Source: Echinostoma caproni (Eukaryota > Platyhelminthes > Trematoda > Plagiorchiida > Echinostomatidae). Taken from it: a stretch of 64,000 nucleotides of DNA. The DNA is taken from NCBI GenBank assembly GCA_900618425.1, contig UZAN01039825.1:46367-110366 (forward strand), in the 5' to 3' direction. Made by a program: the position numbers and the translations under genes. Below, in pieces: positions 14,401-29,400 of the stretch (its first letter is position 1; each line of letters begins with the position of its first letter). Under the pieces are notes generated by a model, which saw only the letters and a list, made by a program, of their open reading frames with translations, had not been told where the DNA came from and did not search any database.

Positions 14401-17400
14401 TTTGGAAGTAGCATAGCCAAGGTAAGAATCAAGCCTAGAAAAGTAATGTATTTGCGGAACAATCAAATACAATTAAAAGTGAAGTCAACTAGATTCGACG
14501 GTCAAAGCTGATTAAGCAGCGGAACTGTCTTTGTCTTATTTCAGACAGCTACCGAAAGAAAAAGAGCTCAAGTAGGTGGTTTCCGAAGCTCAGTTGAACA
14601 TGTGCGAACCTCTCACCTGAACGACAAGTACTTAAACAGTGATTACAAATGTTTCATCCTCTAAAGGATTGAATGTTTCTTTCAGTCGTTACTTTGTGTT
14701 ATACGTGGCTTGTTATATTTCGAAAAATCTCAACACGATCTGGTAAAAGTACCATGACAGGTTATTGCAAACCTGGTCTGATTCCCCCAAATCATTTGCG
14801 TCTCAATTGAACACACTGCAATGGCTGTGATTAGACAAAAATAGATTCCTTTCCACCGATCATTGCGAGGTTGTACGAGGATAAAGTTTTATATGGTGTG
14901 CTTCCTAATTTATATTAACCTTTTATGCATTCACATTTGTGAATGTTGAGTCATATTACTGGGACCTGGGCTGAAAGCGGCAATAATACCGCTTGCCTGA
15001 GACCGCAACGGGGTTCACACGCGCGAGAGAGGAATCAAAACATTTCAGTGCCATCTGGCAAAATTCGTGGAAAATTTAAAGATTTATTTTCCTTACCCGT
15101 TACGAAGGGAGGCATCCATTTCAGCTTTCAAGCAAATCTGTGCAAACCTAATACCTGGGACGAGAGTATGGGGATACACTGGGACGAAAGTCCTACCCTC
15201 AAAGTCCATTCAGAATCGCATTGTGTAAGATAATTTATTCAAGCAGTGATAACTAACAGCCTTTTTTATCTGAAACGAAATTATCCTAATCAGGTGAAAT
15301 AAGGAGCCACAAACAACTTTGATCTGGAAAAAGTGATGAATATATTTTTGGCCTTAAATAATGATATTTCATACTTAATACATTTTTATCACTGTGCAGA
15401 GTATTTAAGCTTACACCCGCTTCCATTCATCTGTGTCATCACTTCAAGTCAAAAAAGACGGAAGGACACCGAGTTTACGGTATCAAAGCCAAACGTTATA
15501 CTGGTAAACGAACTTTTCTTTGTGACTACCCCGAATAAGCACGAGGCTGCTCTGTGCAGCTTTACACAATGCACTGAACGCGAATGAACGAACAACTCCT
15601 ATCTGAAACCCTATTTGGCCTGCCTATTTGGATGAACATTTAAAACAAAGATTATTATTGGTGTGGGTATTTTCAATGCAACTAGTGCACAGGTTACAAT
15701 TCATCATTTTTGGTGTTTACACGTGAGTCAGTTTCTTTCTCTACATTTGGCCGAAGTGTGCAATCTTCTTGTTCCGACCTCCTCTTTCCGTCCGTATAAC
15801 TTGTTTTTCCAAATGTTTCAAGTCACATTATTTTACTACCCTTCAGCAATTATCGTTTGTGAAAATAAATCACCAGTATGCAAGATGGTTTTAAAATTTA
15901 TACGTGATCGCAGTACTATCGAAAAATCTTTCTGATCAGTCATATTTCGCAAAGTACTTGGACAAGAATCACATTTCAGATTGATCAATTGTGACGGAAT
16001 TTTAGTCCCTAGGAACGCTTTCGTTTCCTCCGATAAGCCGATAGCAATGTAAAGGAACTTTGGTAATGATTGATAAGCAGGACAGTTATAAATGCGCTTT
16101 TAAAAACTGCCTTCACATACAACGGGTAGTTTGCCAACAGAAGTTCGGAAAAAAGTTAAAATTGCCTGAGATTAATAACAAAGACCGTGGGAATAACAAA
16201 AACAGCGTTTCCAATTGGTTCTACATTATGCATCTCCACATCGATTTGAGTGTCACCTTGAAAAGAAAAATAATGTCTGTTCTACTGGAAAATAGGACAG
16301 CCATGACCTAATTCATTAATCACTGTGGGTTGATTGGGCGTTATATGAGCACTTTTTCTGATAGTTGAATAATTACGATTTCGCATGCTGAAGCTTTGAC
16401 CTTAAAATGAAAGTCTTTGCAACTGTTTGTTTGTGTGTGCTGATCTATACACATCTGCCCTAGCACAAATGAATGTGTTTTCGCATTCACACACGCAATG
16501 GAAATAAGATAGTCGTATAAAGATCACAGACCGCAATCAGAAGGACACATTCGCTTGAATTATACGGCTATAATGTTCCAGAAGCATGTGTTTTTGATAA
16601 ACAGACAAATCCTCACACTTCGTTGGTTGGATCTCTTCATTTTTTTCATTTTGTCTTCCTTTTATTGAATATACAAAGATGCAATTTTCAGGAAGCGAAA
16701 GCGCCCAATCAAAGGGATGCCATTCACCGCAAAATTGAGAGATTCAGGTGATGGTGTTGGGACTCGTAAACACTTCCCCGGAGGTGATACTGTGGTGACG
16801 TTATCACCGGGCCACCACTGTCCATGACCTAATAAATACGTCAAAAATAATTGGGAAAATAAGATAACCAGTACGAACATTTCAATTAACAAATTATTTT
16901 ACATTAGAACTCAAATCAGTCGATTCAAACGCGATCAGGTACATCGGCTACGGTACCGTTAGACACCATATTTAGAATTTTGATCATTTGAATATTTATT
17001 ATCATGTTTTTCCTCTACATTCTTAATATGAATGGATTGATGTACGTCAATCAGGAACGCACATTGAATGAATGTCTCTTACGTTTAGTGTCCCTCCGGT
17101 GAATGAAACCTGTCACTGAACTATAGAGAATAGAATATTCGGTCATTGTTAGTAATATCTGGAAGGAAAGAACACAAAAGGTTAACAGTTAACAGGTCCC
17201 TTGCTAGTTTGTAAATATTTCGTTTGTAACCTCATCATGATGACCTTTGGTCCCACCACATGCGCACTGAGCTGCTAGCTGACAACAGTTTAAAGTATGT
17301 TCCCGTTAGTTTTGCGAGCGTTAGAAATGGAACTTCGACAAAGTTATTAGAGTGAAAGTGTCCCAGTAGTACCTGATATACATTGTGTGCTATCCATTGT

Positions 17401-20400
17401 TTTGAGTACTTCTGTGAAAATGGTTGTACAAACCCTTGGCCCTTCTAACTTCTAAGATGGTAATGATCATGTTATACTTTTAAGTCGATCCGTATTCAGC
17501 TACGAAAGGAAATGAAACTGGAAGTTCGAACTATCAAGTGATGAGGGAGTCAGCAGTAACCGGTATTTTTACCTCCATACCGTGACTGACTGCATTGAAT
17601 CAGTCGAAATGGTGCCCCTCGTCTCATTCACAAAACATACTCTGCTATATATTTACCTGCGAAGAATCGCAAAGAGGTTTAGCTGATTATTTCATAAACA
17701 TTCATCTGGTTCCAATAATATATTAGCCTCATTTGTTATTGCCCTGCTGGTAATCGTCATTCAGCTAATAATCGATTTTCACTCTTCCCGAGAACGGATT
17801 TATCCGGAAACACGTGAAAACTGAGCCAGTCCGGTTTTAGCTGGCGGCTTCATTCTCTCTGCATTACCCCTGTATTTGATCAGAGAAGAGCTTAAAGAAT
17901 GATTAATACATGCGAGTTTACAAATTGTGACAAAATGTTTGTTAAAGGTGATTCAACAGTATAGCAAGCTAAATTGAATGAAGGAAACGTATTTTTGAAC
18001 GTTAGATCATGACCTGGAAAATGAACACCCAACAGCGGTTNNNNNNNNNNNNNNNNNNNNNNNNNNNNNNNNNNNNNNNNNNNNNNNNNNNNNNNNNNNN
18101 NNNNNNNNNNNNNNNNNNNNNNNNNNNNNNNNNNNNNNNNNNNNNNNNNNNNNNNNNNNNNNNNNNNNNNNNNNNNNNNNNNNNNNNNNNNNNNNNNNNN
18201 NNNNNNNNNNNNNNNNNNNNNNNNNNNNNNNNNNNNNNNNNNNNNNNNNNNNNNNNNNNNNNNNNNNNNNNNNNNNNNNNNNNNNNNNNNNNNNNNNNNN
18301 NNNNNNNNNNNNNNNNNNNNNNNNNNNNNNNNNNNNNNNNNNNNNNNNNNNNNNNNNNNNNNNNNNNNNNNNNNNNNNNNNNNNNNNNNNNNNNNNNNNN
18401 NNNNNNNNNNNNNNNNNNNNNNNNNNNNNNNNNNNNNNNNNNNNNNNNNNNNNNNNNNNNNNNNNNNNNNNNNNNNNNNNNNNNNNNNNNNNNNNNNNNN
18501 NNNNNNNNNNNNNNNNNNNNNNNNNNNNNNNNNNNNNNNNNNNNNNNNNNNNNNNNNNNNNNNNNNNNNNNNNNNNNNNNNNNNNNNNNNNNNNNNNNNN
18601 NNNNNNNNNNNNNNNNNNNNNNNNNNNNNNNNNNNNNNNNNNNNNNNNNNNNNNNNNNNNNNNNNNNNNNNNNNNNNNNNNNNNNNNNNNNNNNNNNNNN
18701 NNNNNNNNNNNNNNNNNNNNNNNNNNNNNNNNNNNNNNNNNNNNNNNNNNNNNNNNNNNNNNNNNNNNNNNNNNNNNNNNNNNNNNNNNNNNNNNNNNNN
18801 NNNNNNNNNNNNNNNNNNNNNNNNNNNNNNNNNNNNNNNNNNNNNNNNNNNNNNNNNNNNNNNNNNNNNNNNNNNNNNNNNNNNNNNNNNNNNNNNNNNN
18901 NNNNNNNNNNNNNNNNNNNNNNNNNNNNNNNNNNNNNNNNGGCACTAGTCGCAATTCTATTGATCCCTTTTGATAGCCAAGCTGGACAGTGTTCTTGAAT
19001 TCTCTCTGACAATCGCCTAGTGGTCCTTCCTACGTATTCCGCTCCACAGGAGCACGAATAAGAGTACACACAAAATGAGGTAGACTGACTAGGCAACTTG
19101 CCTTTGAGGTTTAACTGCAGTCTGATCAGAAGTACCGAAAAAAAAGATCTATCTTTGCCACTTTCCGACAACTCTTTGGAATACGAAATTACACGTTTTA
19201 AGTTTCAGGTTTCCGTGGATGAATTCATACTTTCTTTCCTACAATTTCTCTCTGAATAATAGCTTTGATAGATACAACATAAAGCAATGGTGGCTATATG
19301 TAAAAATCTGAGTCGTGTAAATATAACGCAATCATCCTTGCACAACGATCATTCAAATATTTGTTGCTCGTGAAGCAAAACACATTAGTAGACTGTTTGT
19401 AAATTGATGCAACCAGATGTTACAGTTTTTTCTCACATGTCAATTTCATCTTGATAAAAACTGAATTCTCAGCTAGTTGACGGACTCGGTGATTTACCTC
19501 AAATGTTACTTCAAAGACATATTTTCACATCGGTGCCCGGGTATCTAGCAGATAATAAAAAAATGGAAGACCGGACGTCTGATAAAGCGTAGAATGAACT
19601 CGGTGAGACTTCAACGACGACCTTATTGCTTCTTTTTCGATGTTTCTTATTGCAAGGGATGTGCATTTATAACCAGCAATCCAGTTACTGTTTTGGTTTA
19701 TAAAATCTGATCCTATTTTCCGCCCTTTTTTGTTCCAGTAACGTCAAGCAGTTTTACATCATTCTGTATTCTATTCTCTAAAATGTCATCTCTAATTCAT
19801 TTTTTCCTCCGATATTAGTTTGTTAAAATTTTTGTATTTTCTTCCATGCACAGTCGCAACTGTTTCTTTTCTGATTATAAAAGTCAACTGGCAAGATTTC
19901 TGGCAGGCAAAATAAACTGTATTCAGAAATTTTAGCCACATGCAAGAAGAAAAGTGTAATTTCAAATCACTCTTGAGCAGAAGGTTGCTTAAGAGATTAC
20001 TTGTTGCGCATTTTTTTATTAGTCGCTTATTGCACATAAATTCGATGCAACTCGTGACGACTGGCTTTGGCAATGCAAATAGTCACCTATGTGAGACAAT
20101 CAATTTACCACATTCGACTGATAACCTAACAGTATAACAACTTGACATGTTGGGCGAAACGCACCATGAAATAACAAATCAGCAGTCAGTCGGTAAAAAT
20201 AGCTCGACCAAGCAAAGTGTCGCCCGAGGCCATTTATCCATCCACTCTCGTAATCAACGGTGTTATTTTTTCTATAAATTGTACAATTTTTAGTGTCCAC
20301 GTTTAATGTGAAGCGTGATAAAATAGGGAACGCTTTATTAGAACTAGGTGGTCGAATGTTCAGGCTGAGAGTATTCTGATTTGAATGAATGATCAAGATG

Positions 20401-23400
20401 ATTGCTTGTCCTGGATGCAGTATTACTATACTTTTCCGAAAGGTAGTTTTATTTCCGAAGCAAACTTTACATGTCAGTTCTTTATAAACCTCGACAAACG
20501 CGCTGTGTTGGATGAGTGTGATTAACTATTGAACTAGTATCCTCCATTAATTCAATCACTAAACAAATGCATTTGCCACGTGACGCAGAAAATCACTTTA
20601 GGAATGATAAAATAATTGAGCGATTCGGTAGGCTGCCAATCAAAACGATAGAAATGTGCTCTGGTGTTAGAAAATATCCTCCGTATCACGAGATTCTATT
20701 TTCAATCCTAGTTCAGAGTGACTTATTTACCACAGAAGAACAACCCATCGGACAAGGAATGTTGTGGATTGCGATAAATGTAATGAGGACGCGCAGTTCT
20801 TTAACGTGGACATTTCATATGCTCACCACATAGGAGCGAACGGCGGTTTGGTAATCCGACGCGCAATGTACCGGGAAAGAATCTTTAGCCTAATAAGGCA
20901 TTTGTCGACGAATCCCGGTTATGACGCATCATCTTTGAGCACAAAGCACGTAAGATGCTTACAAAAACAGTACAGCTACTCAAACGACCTAAAGATCATC
21001 ATTTTCATCTGAGCCACGGGTGAATTGATGGCAGCTGTTGAGAGATATAGAGCATGACATGAGATCTATGGATAGTTTCACTGTTTTATTATTTTGCTGA
21101 TTAAAATCGCTAACCCAGAGGTTATGCTTCTCACTCACTTGCAGTCTTGCATAGAAAATGTTAGATTGGTAATTTTGAATTATTGGAGGGTTATTGATAG
21201 GCAGAAATGTGAATAAACGCCCAGTCTGAATCGCTGATCATGCTAGTATTTCTTAAGAAACCGCAGCGAAATTCCTAATTCACTATCGTAGAACCGGCCT
21301 ACGGCATTCAACATTCTTCTCGCGTTGTCCGACCTATGTGTGACTGGGTTTTTCATCTATGTCCATCTCACTAGTACCGAAAGAAGACGAATGTAGCGAG
21401 ACGTTAACATTTCGTTTAACCTCCTCAGCCGTTGACTTAATACAACCCGGCATAAATAGCCAATTGGGGGGTACTCGATTATGAAGAGCGAACGTGTACA
21501 TGCAAACAAAGATTACTGAAAGGTAAAAGCCAAAGGTAAACGTCGTGGTACTAGGCTTGATTGTGTCAAGATGTTTTGTGAGTACAAAATCGAATGGTGT
21601 AATCAAATGAGCAACGCTTCAGTCATTGCCATAAGTTCGCATTGTGTAACAGTGGTTTGAAAATGAAATAAAATCCAGTAAGTGTCTTGTTTCCATTAGA
21701 TATTGTGCAACTGGTGTACCCGGGTTTCTTGTGATTGCTTGACTATTGGTTGTCTGTCACATTGTTTTGCCAACCAGCTTGGAGTGTGTTCGTTTATCCG
21801 TTGTGATAGCCGATGGTTTGTTTGGCATGACGAATTTTATCACTTTCACTATGTCTCATCAACTGAGTCTAGTGGGTCTTGTTGATTACCATCACTGTCA
21901 GTCTGCTATATAGCTGCCAAGAAATTGAGGAAAATATGAAATCACAAATAAGTAAAAGTTCCACGTAAGCATTGCATTCATGGATAACCACAAGAAAATG
22001 TATGGCATCACTACAAACATCGTCTGTCGTAGGGTTTGTCTGATGAACTCTTAAAAATGTTGATGACATTTCCGACCAAGCAACTCATTTATTAACGCTT
22101 TTCCTAACCACCTTGATGCTTCCACCTAATGTGGCAAAGTTTCAATGGTATCCACTGAAGAAATTTGCTCTGATATGCTACATGGATTCATGGTTCATTC
22201 CAAACCTCGTTAATGCTCTTCAGACTGGTCCCTACCAAGTAGCCTGCAAGTAAAAATACCTGCATTATAAAAGTAATCCAGGTTTTTTGGTGGGGTAAGT
22301 TTCAGTAATAATATATTTGTGTAAGTTGCCTGGCATTTGGGTATCACGGACATATCTGCTGTTTGGATAGCCCCATGTCCCTTGCATTCTATGGGCTAGA
22401 ATTAGCGGAGTCGCTTGTCGATGTTTACGAGTGCACACATTCAAAGTTGGTAGGTCTAGGTGTAACACAAATAAGCTTTGGAATATTGTAGTGTTCAAAT
22501 CGGAATCAGTATAACCTCAGGGTGCAGATCATGTTTTTCTTTAAAAATAGTAACGTACAACTTATCCTGTAGGCGTTCTATCTTCGTATAAGCTGATTTA
22601 TTGCTATGGTAACTGACGAAGCAAGTGATGCTCTTAACTGAGTAGAATCTTCGTTTGTGCATTCCAATTTCAAAATGGGAACCGATATTATTAGACCTCT
22701 GACAAATTATACATCGAAGTGAATAACTAAGCACCCCTTCCGTGACTAAGATTTCACAACTGGTAAAGCAATTGCTTCTTCATCTACGTCTCATTTGGTC
22801 TTGATTGTTCCAGGCTCCCTGAGACCGGAGCGTCAATCGATATGCGAGTACTATCAACCTTAACTCGAGATGTACCCTGGACCTTATCAGGACGATCAAT
22901 TATGTAGGCACTTTTCTCCGTCCAAAATAACACATCTCTCAGCAATGGCTTATTCAGTAAATATTAATTTTACATTGGGATGTTATTTGCTACATAACAT
23001 ACAGTAACTGTTGTTTATTTTTTGAAGATATGATCGCTAATGTTCAAACGATTCAACGTAACATTTTATAATTAACAATAAAACGATTTCCGGGTGTATT
23101 TACAAATTACCGGGTAATGCAATGATGCTTCTTCATAAATATGATGCTACTATTGGTCCGTTTTTGTGACTTGATTTTTAGCACCGAATGTCCAATGCGG
23201 GAGGTAAAATTCAGAAACGAAAGTTAGGGACGAAATGTTAAGACACTGATAATCTTAGTTTTGAGAAGACAAGTCGGTGAGCAAACATTTGTTTTAGGAT
23301 AGTCCTAATCATGCTCTCACATGCCATATAGTGGAAAAAGGCTTACATAACGATCACAGTCATTGACTCAATTTAAGGTCACTGATCAGAGGTAGATGAT

Positions 23401-26400
23401 GAAGAATGTGTGTGGTAGAACGTTTACTGTTTTAACTAGTTAATTATTTCTCACAATGTTAAAATGGCAATATTTAATCTTCAGTTTTGCGACACATTTT
23501 TCCGGTCATTAGTATTGAGGTCATATGAAAACGAACCCAACGTCATAAACAATTGCTGACTAAGAATAGTTGAGGTTAAAATGAATCCACTCGCCTGGGC
23601 TTGCGTTGAAGGAAGGGTGGGGATTGTATTGGTGTGGTGCTGGTGCTGGTGTCGGTGGTTGTTGGAGGGTGTGAAATTCTTCGTAGAAGAAAGTACCATT
23701 TGAGCGAAGGCAATGTGTCAAGACACGCTCATAAACTNCAGGTGGTTATTTTGCATTTTGGTTCAAGTTAAACATAAGTATTTTGCAATCTAAGGATCAC
23801 AATTCATTTCATCTGGGGCATCTGGGGCGATCAGATGAAAGTTAAATTTGTTGTGAAAAACTACGATGATTGATTAAAAGAATGTACACGAGTTCAAAAG
23901 TAATGAAAATGCAAGCATCAACAGTTGAAATATACCATTTTAGGTAAAAATGAAACTTGACTTGATAGCGACTTATGTTAACATTTGTGGATGACGATCT
24001 CTTTATGACGCTTTATGCATTCCGTATACGCTAACTTCCTAAAATCCTTACAAGCGCCTAAATCTTCAGTTATCGCAAGGTCCACTTGCTAGCGTTCAGC
24101 AACTTGTGCAGTGATTCCTAGAACGCATTTCTGCCACTCCCTTTTATGTCAAAATAATGCCGTGATACTGTGGTGTTGTCATGTTGCATAGTGATATGCT
24201 AGGGGATGAGCGACCGAAATCATATGAGGTAGGATGAATAAAACAATGGACAGTGTGTTCGTTGAATAGGTTCCTGGGTAGACTGAGTATCCCGGGATTT
24301 AAGCAAGTGGCCCAAACAACTGAATCGAAATACTGTTCAGGGATAATTGGAAAATTGGATTCACTAAGTAGAGGTCGGTCTGCTAGACATTGTCGACTAG
24401 GTTAATTACTGCCGCTAGGCTAGAACTAAGAGACACCCCTCCCCAAGTTTTCGTCTGTAAAGCATTGAATTAAAATTCGTAATGATATCAGCTGGTACGG
24501 TATCAGTTATGGTCCTATTCCCTCTGACTATGACATGTTTGTGGTGATAGTTGATCTGAACAAGACTTGATGAGAATCCATTGCCATTTCCACCAACTGA
24601 ATATGCTTTTGGTTATGTTGATGATTTCAAACCGATAGCTTTGTATGTCGGATGATACAAAATGCATCCTCTGTTCCAGTCGTGCCATCATCGAGCTCTC
24701 ACATTTTGTCATTTATCACTCGTGATCGAACAGAGTGTGCTTGATTGATTATCTACATGCAACAGAAGTTATGTGCTACTGTTATTGTTTTGTGTTGTGT
24801 CCATGTTGAGTTTCTGTTAAAGATGTCAAATACAATCTCACAACGACTTGAACTGGCTTCTAGTGTTCACAAATTAAGAATTATGCATGGCTTCATTAGA
24901 AGGTAACAGAAATAATTCCCTCGATTATTTGGCCTGAACGTGTTTATTTAAGTGGTAATATTTGTCGAACAGCTATTGCTATTTCTAACCATTGTTAACC
25001 AGGACAAGATACAGAGTCTTTGGAAACCCTCGCGAATAATATTTTTCAATGTTAGGGATAAGTCNGTCAGCATCACACTTAATCCCAAGAAAGGTTTAAA
25101 ATTGTATCCTATAAAATGTGCTTTTACCGCCCTCAGAGCACTTGAGGTAGTTTACGACGGTTTCCCACAGAGGATCATAAGCAGTCGCAATCAAGTTGCC
25201 TGATATAGCAAACGGTCCGCTGTTGATGCTGTACCTTCCTAGATGCATTGTATTCTGTAATCGCTTGATGATAAGTGNTACAGCAATATGTTTAGAGGTG
25301 ATGCTAGAGATCAGCATCTTTCTCTTTCCACAAACCATGAAGTCCGTTCAACTACCGTTGTCCACTGGATTAATGTTATTCATTTGGGAAACAGTTTACT
25401 CAGCTATAGCAAAGTCTCTTCAACTTTGACTAACCAAGTTAGCTTTCTTCTGGGTTCCATTTTGTTTATCTTTTTTCTTTGTAGATGCCTACGTTTTGGC
25501 TCCATGCCTCCGCAGTGATTTTAATGGTTCATTACAAAAGAGATATATATTTGACATCTGGATCAGAGATATACTAATGTTTCGAATTCCAGAATAAACT
25601 CATAACAAGATTGTAACACAAATCCAAAGGTGAAAGACTATTTTTGAATGATTCATAATACTGCCAGTACAAAGCATATAAGGGTTTGTTGTTGGTAGAG
25701 ACATATTTCCAGGCTGAGTGGAAAGATCGTTCGGGATAGTGAGAGGTGAGCAGTTGGTCCTGTAAGTCCGTGTTTCGTGAAATTGATTGCGATTGGAGTT
25801 TTAGTGTTAGTGTTATTGTTGATCAGCTTGGTCGCAAGTTGAATAACAAATAATATATGGACCCTGCCTTTCTCGTTAACCTAATCCTGCAAAAAAGCTG
25901 TTTGTGATCAACATATATTAGTCCAAAATTAACCCTATTGCCATCGTTCCGTTTTATCTTAATCGTGCTTTCCTCGAGGTTCATTGGCATCTCTCAGACT
26001 TCGCAATGTTCATAATGATTGGTGCATTCATTTACGTGGCCTAGTAAGGGGTAAAACATCTCGCTCTCTCACAACATCCACAACTCCTACCTCTTCACTC
26101 AATCTGCAACCGCAAATGTTGTTACGATCTAAAAAAGTCAAGCATCCGTTGATGATTTCAAGTGATTTCTGTGCCGTTCATTTGAGTAGTGAAAACTTAT
26201 TCCTGGATAATTAGACCACAGATGGAAACGCCTGCCTGTTGATTAAGCTTAGACCAGCGCCACTTCCCACAACCTACTACTGGGGTGAGATTATTTTTGG
26301 GCCAACAACCCTGATCAATGTTTGAGCCGTTCTCACCGTTCGCATAGTCTGGTGTGTCTTAGAAATCATACAGTGAGTCTGTTGCCTCAACTTCTCTGCA

Positions 26401-29400
26401 AAGATAAGTTAACTCTCACTACTCTCGGCTTCGTGTATAGAAGTGTCTCGGCACAAGAGTTATCTCCATTTTTGAAGCTGTATATGCCTGAAGCATAGGA
26501 AAAAAGTGCTGCTGTGCACTTTATTGTGATAAAAATAATGCCGATCTTCCCGTTTTTGTGAGGGGCCAATCGGTCTCCATGAAGGCTTGTCAAAACCAAT
26601 GAAATAAACGACACCGTTCTTTAAGTTGGTAATTGTAAGTATACAGACTGAGTGCGATTGAACCAAGATTTGCAAATTGGCGTGCGTACGTATTATTTGA
26701 TTCTGTCTTTGAACAGTGTGTAATGTTACTCCTGTTCCTGGCATACACACTTAGTAACTAACTATTTAGTTCTAGTGTTCATTATCGATAACCCTTCTTC
26801 AGTGTGCACTGCCAGGGCCATTTCCAAGCTACGACAGTTTTGTTGTATCGTGAAGGATGTTGTAATGGCATTAGTAAACGTACAGTTTGCTACTCACTGC
26901 CGCTTTGGAATGATGCATCGGCTTCAAGCGCTTTTAATTATCGGTTAATGCAATAATAAATTCATACTTTGAAAAGTGGTGCTTGTATGAAAGTGCGGTA
27001 TTAGCAATATTCGCTAGCTGTTCGCTTGATCAGACTAATTTTTGTATATTTCGACCTTGTTAGTTATTAATTTCCTGAAACATATTGAATATAGTTTCTT
27101 AATTTAAAGCTCCAGGATTGCTATCGGTAATGTCAATTGGCTTGTAACTTTGTATACGGCTTTCAGAAGCTAATCGTTGAATTGCTGTCCTGTAGTTACA
27201 TTTCTGCCAAATTCCAAAGAACATAAAACGTGTATATATGCATTGTATCCGTTAGACTCTGATTGGTAACAGAAGGATCAAAAGCTACTGCAAGACTCGG
27301 AACATCTGAGGATCAAAACGGAGATTATTGCAAACATGCTGCCACAATGTATTCAATTTACGTTTTTAATCCAACTCATTTTATTTTCCTCTTGGTGAAG
27401 TTTCTCAACTGACTTAGCAGTCCCTCCCTTTAAGTGTTTCTATTTCTTCTTACGGCAATCTTGTATTGTCTTTACAGTAAATGTTGCCGAAAAGAATGTT
27501 CATTTATCCATGAAGGCAGAATTCGTTTCTGTTTCGTTGTTTATTCTATCATTTGTTTTCTTTGAAACGCCACATTTGAACAAACGATAAAACGTATACT
27601 TTCCGTTTGAGGATTCTGAAATTTGCAAAGCACCACGATATAATCCTCGAGTAGAGAAAAATAAAAACTATTTGTTTTAATTATAAACGGGTTATTTCGC
27701 CGTTTGAAATAGTTCAAATGAAATGAAAATGTACCCTCAGAGAGAACTCAGTGTGCGTAATTCACAATAATAATACAGAATACAATCAGTGAAATACTTG
27801 ATTCATGGCATGAATCCCAAAGAATAATTTGAAGGTTATGTGAAACACGGTGTTAGTCTTCAAACACTAGCTGGACGGATATATTTAGTCTGAATCAAAA
27901 CTGTAAGTCTTAAATAGCTAAGCGTCACTATTTCTTGGGTCTTCCTGTTCGAATGGTTTTGTTCTTCAATATCTTCATGAAGAATAAGAGTTTATTGATA
28001 GGTCACGCAAACGTGAAATAATTCTATAAGGAAAACCTGGAGGAATATTGTGCTCATCCTTTTTTATTCCTACCAAGCATACCTGCTTGCTTCTACTCAA
28101 TATGGGAAGTAAGATTTTGCTCGAACCTCAGTTTCCTCATGCATTCTGATCGTGCTACTTCGATTTGTCACTATTTTTGTTCATTGCTGCAATAAAATCA
28201 TTTCATTTTACGCCAAATTTGTAGAACTTTCTCAGACACACAGAACAGCATTGTGGAAACTTTAATCTACTCCATCTTTTCACCCCTTAAAACAGAAAGA
28301 ATACTTAATGCTTGTGGAGCAATGCATGAATTTTGCCTGTGAAATGATGGATCTGTGCCGTGGGACGCAAGAGGTCGAGGCAGTCATCTCGGACTTTCTA
28401 GAGGATGGGACCAATATCCGAGATCCCCTGGGTCGGTTACGGCTTGCAATCCGTTTCGAGGAGAAAAAGGTGATTGTTGTGCTTCGAAGTCACAATTGTT
28501 TGATTTTGTGTTTCATTTATTCTAAACATTGAATGTCAATCATAAATTATGCAAACCCCGGAATTATATAGGTGAACAAAATTTTTAAATCATTTTTAAA
28601 TATTTATCCATGGACTAGAGGCTGACAAATAGCTGACATTGTATAAACCAGAAGAAAACGTGATGACGATATAATAATATTAAAAAACATAACACAACTG
28701 TGAAACGGCGGATTACTTACTGTTATCCGGCACATATATCATTTCTCCGGATGTTCAAATAAATGGCTTGGTAGCCCAGAAAGCGACAAATTCCGGATTT
28801 GGAGTTTCATACTCTGCAAGCATTTAATGCTATCATAACCACTGATACCTACTCAGTTCCAACACATTTGTACACTTTCTTTATCAGATTGAATTATTCA
28901 ACATCGCTGTTTATATATCCTGTGAGATATCCACACATAGAGCTCGATAAGGTAATTGAATAGCACGATACCATGTCTGGTGAGGGTAAGCATTCTGATG
29001 CTCACGTTATTTTATTTCGATAACATGCTATGTAAACCCATGTGTGTTGGCAAACAACCATTTTCACTGATGCGTTAAACTAGTTTAATGTCGGTCATTT
29101 CTTCTACCGGTCCAGGTCAATCTGAGGGATTGAAATGAGCTAACAACTGGCACGAACCTTTGCCAACTGGCCGTTATTAGATTTTCTTCCTGACGCAGGA
29201 TGCGAAAATAGTTTAATCCGGCTTCAAACATTGATACTTACGATTATGATCCGTCAAACGAGGGAATAAAATACTTAGTAAACTGAAATTGTGATCAGAT
29301 GCCAATATTACACTGAATATTGTATTAATTTACTTAATATATAAAATATATCGAGTCATAAAAGCAGTGTTTAACAAGTGTCATAAAAAATAACCAAATT

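Larger units (their letters stand above)
8783..28295 (+). other. TRPC intron 2 (19.5 kb)
   Basis: Begins gtaaga, ends ccttaaaacag. Contains three Penelope-like fragments (13320, 18941, 21360), the 900-base assembly gap, a dispersed repeat at 23260-23430 and single ambiguous bases near 10167, 10546, 23738, 25065 and 25278. A GC-richer ORF at 14943-15233 is unassigned. The remaining ORFs (8.8-13 kb, 22-28 kb) are short and show no recognisable domain or splice frame. Confidence 0.85.

Noticed and set aside
18002..19171. Long ORFs of 315-389 codons on both strands
   Set aside because: They consist almost entirely of N; only the right 230 bases carry real coding signal, from a PLE.
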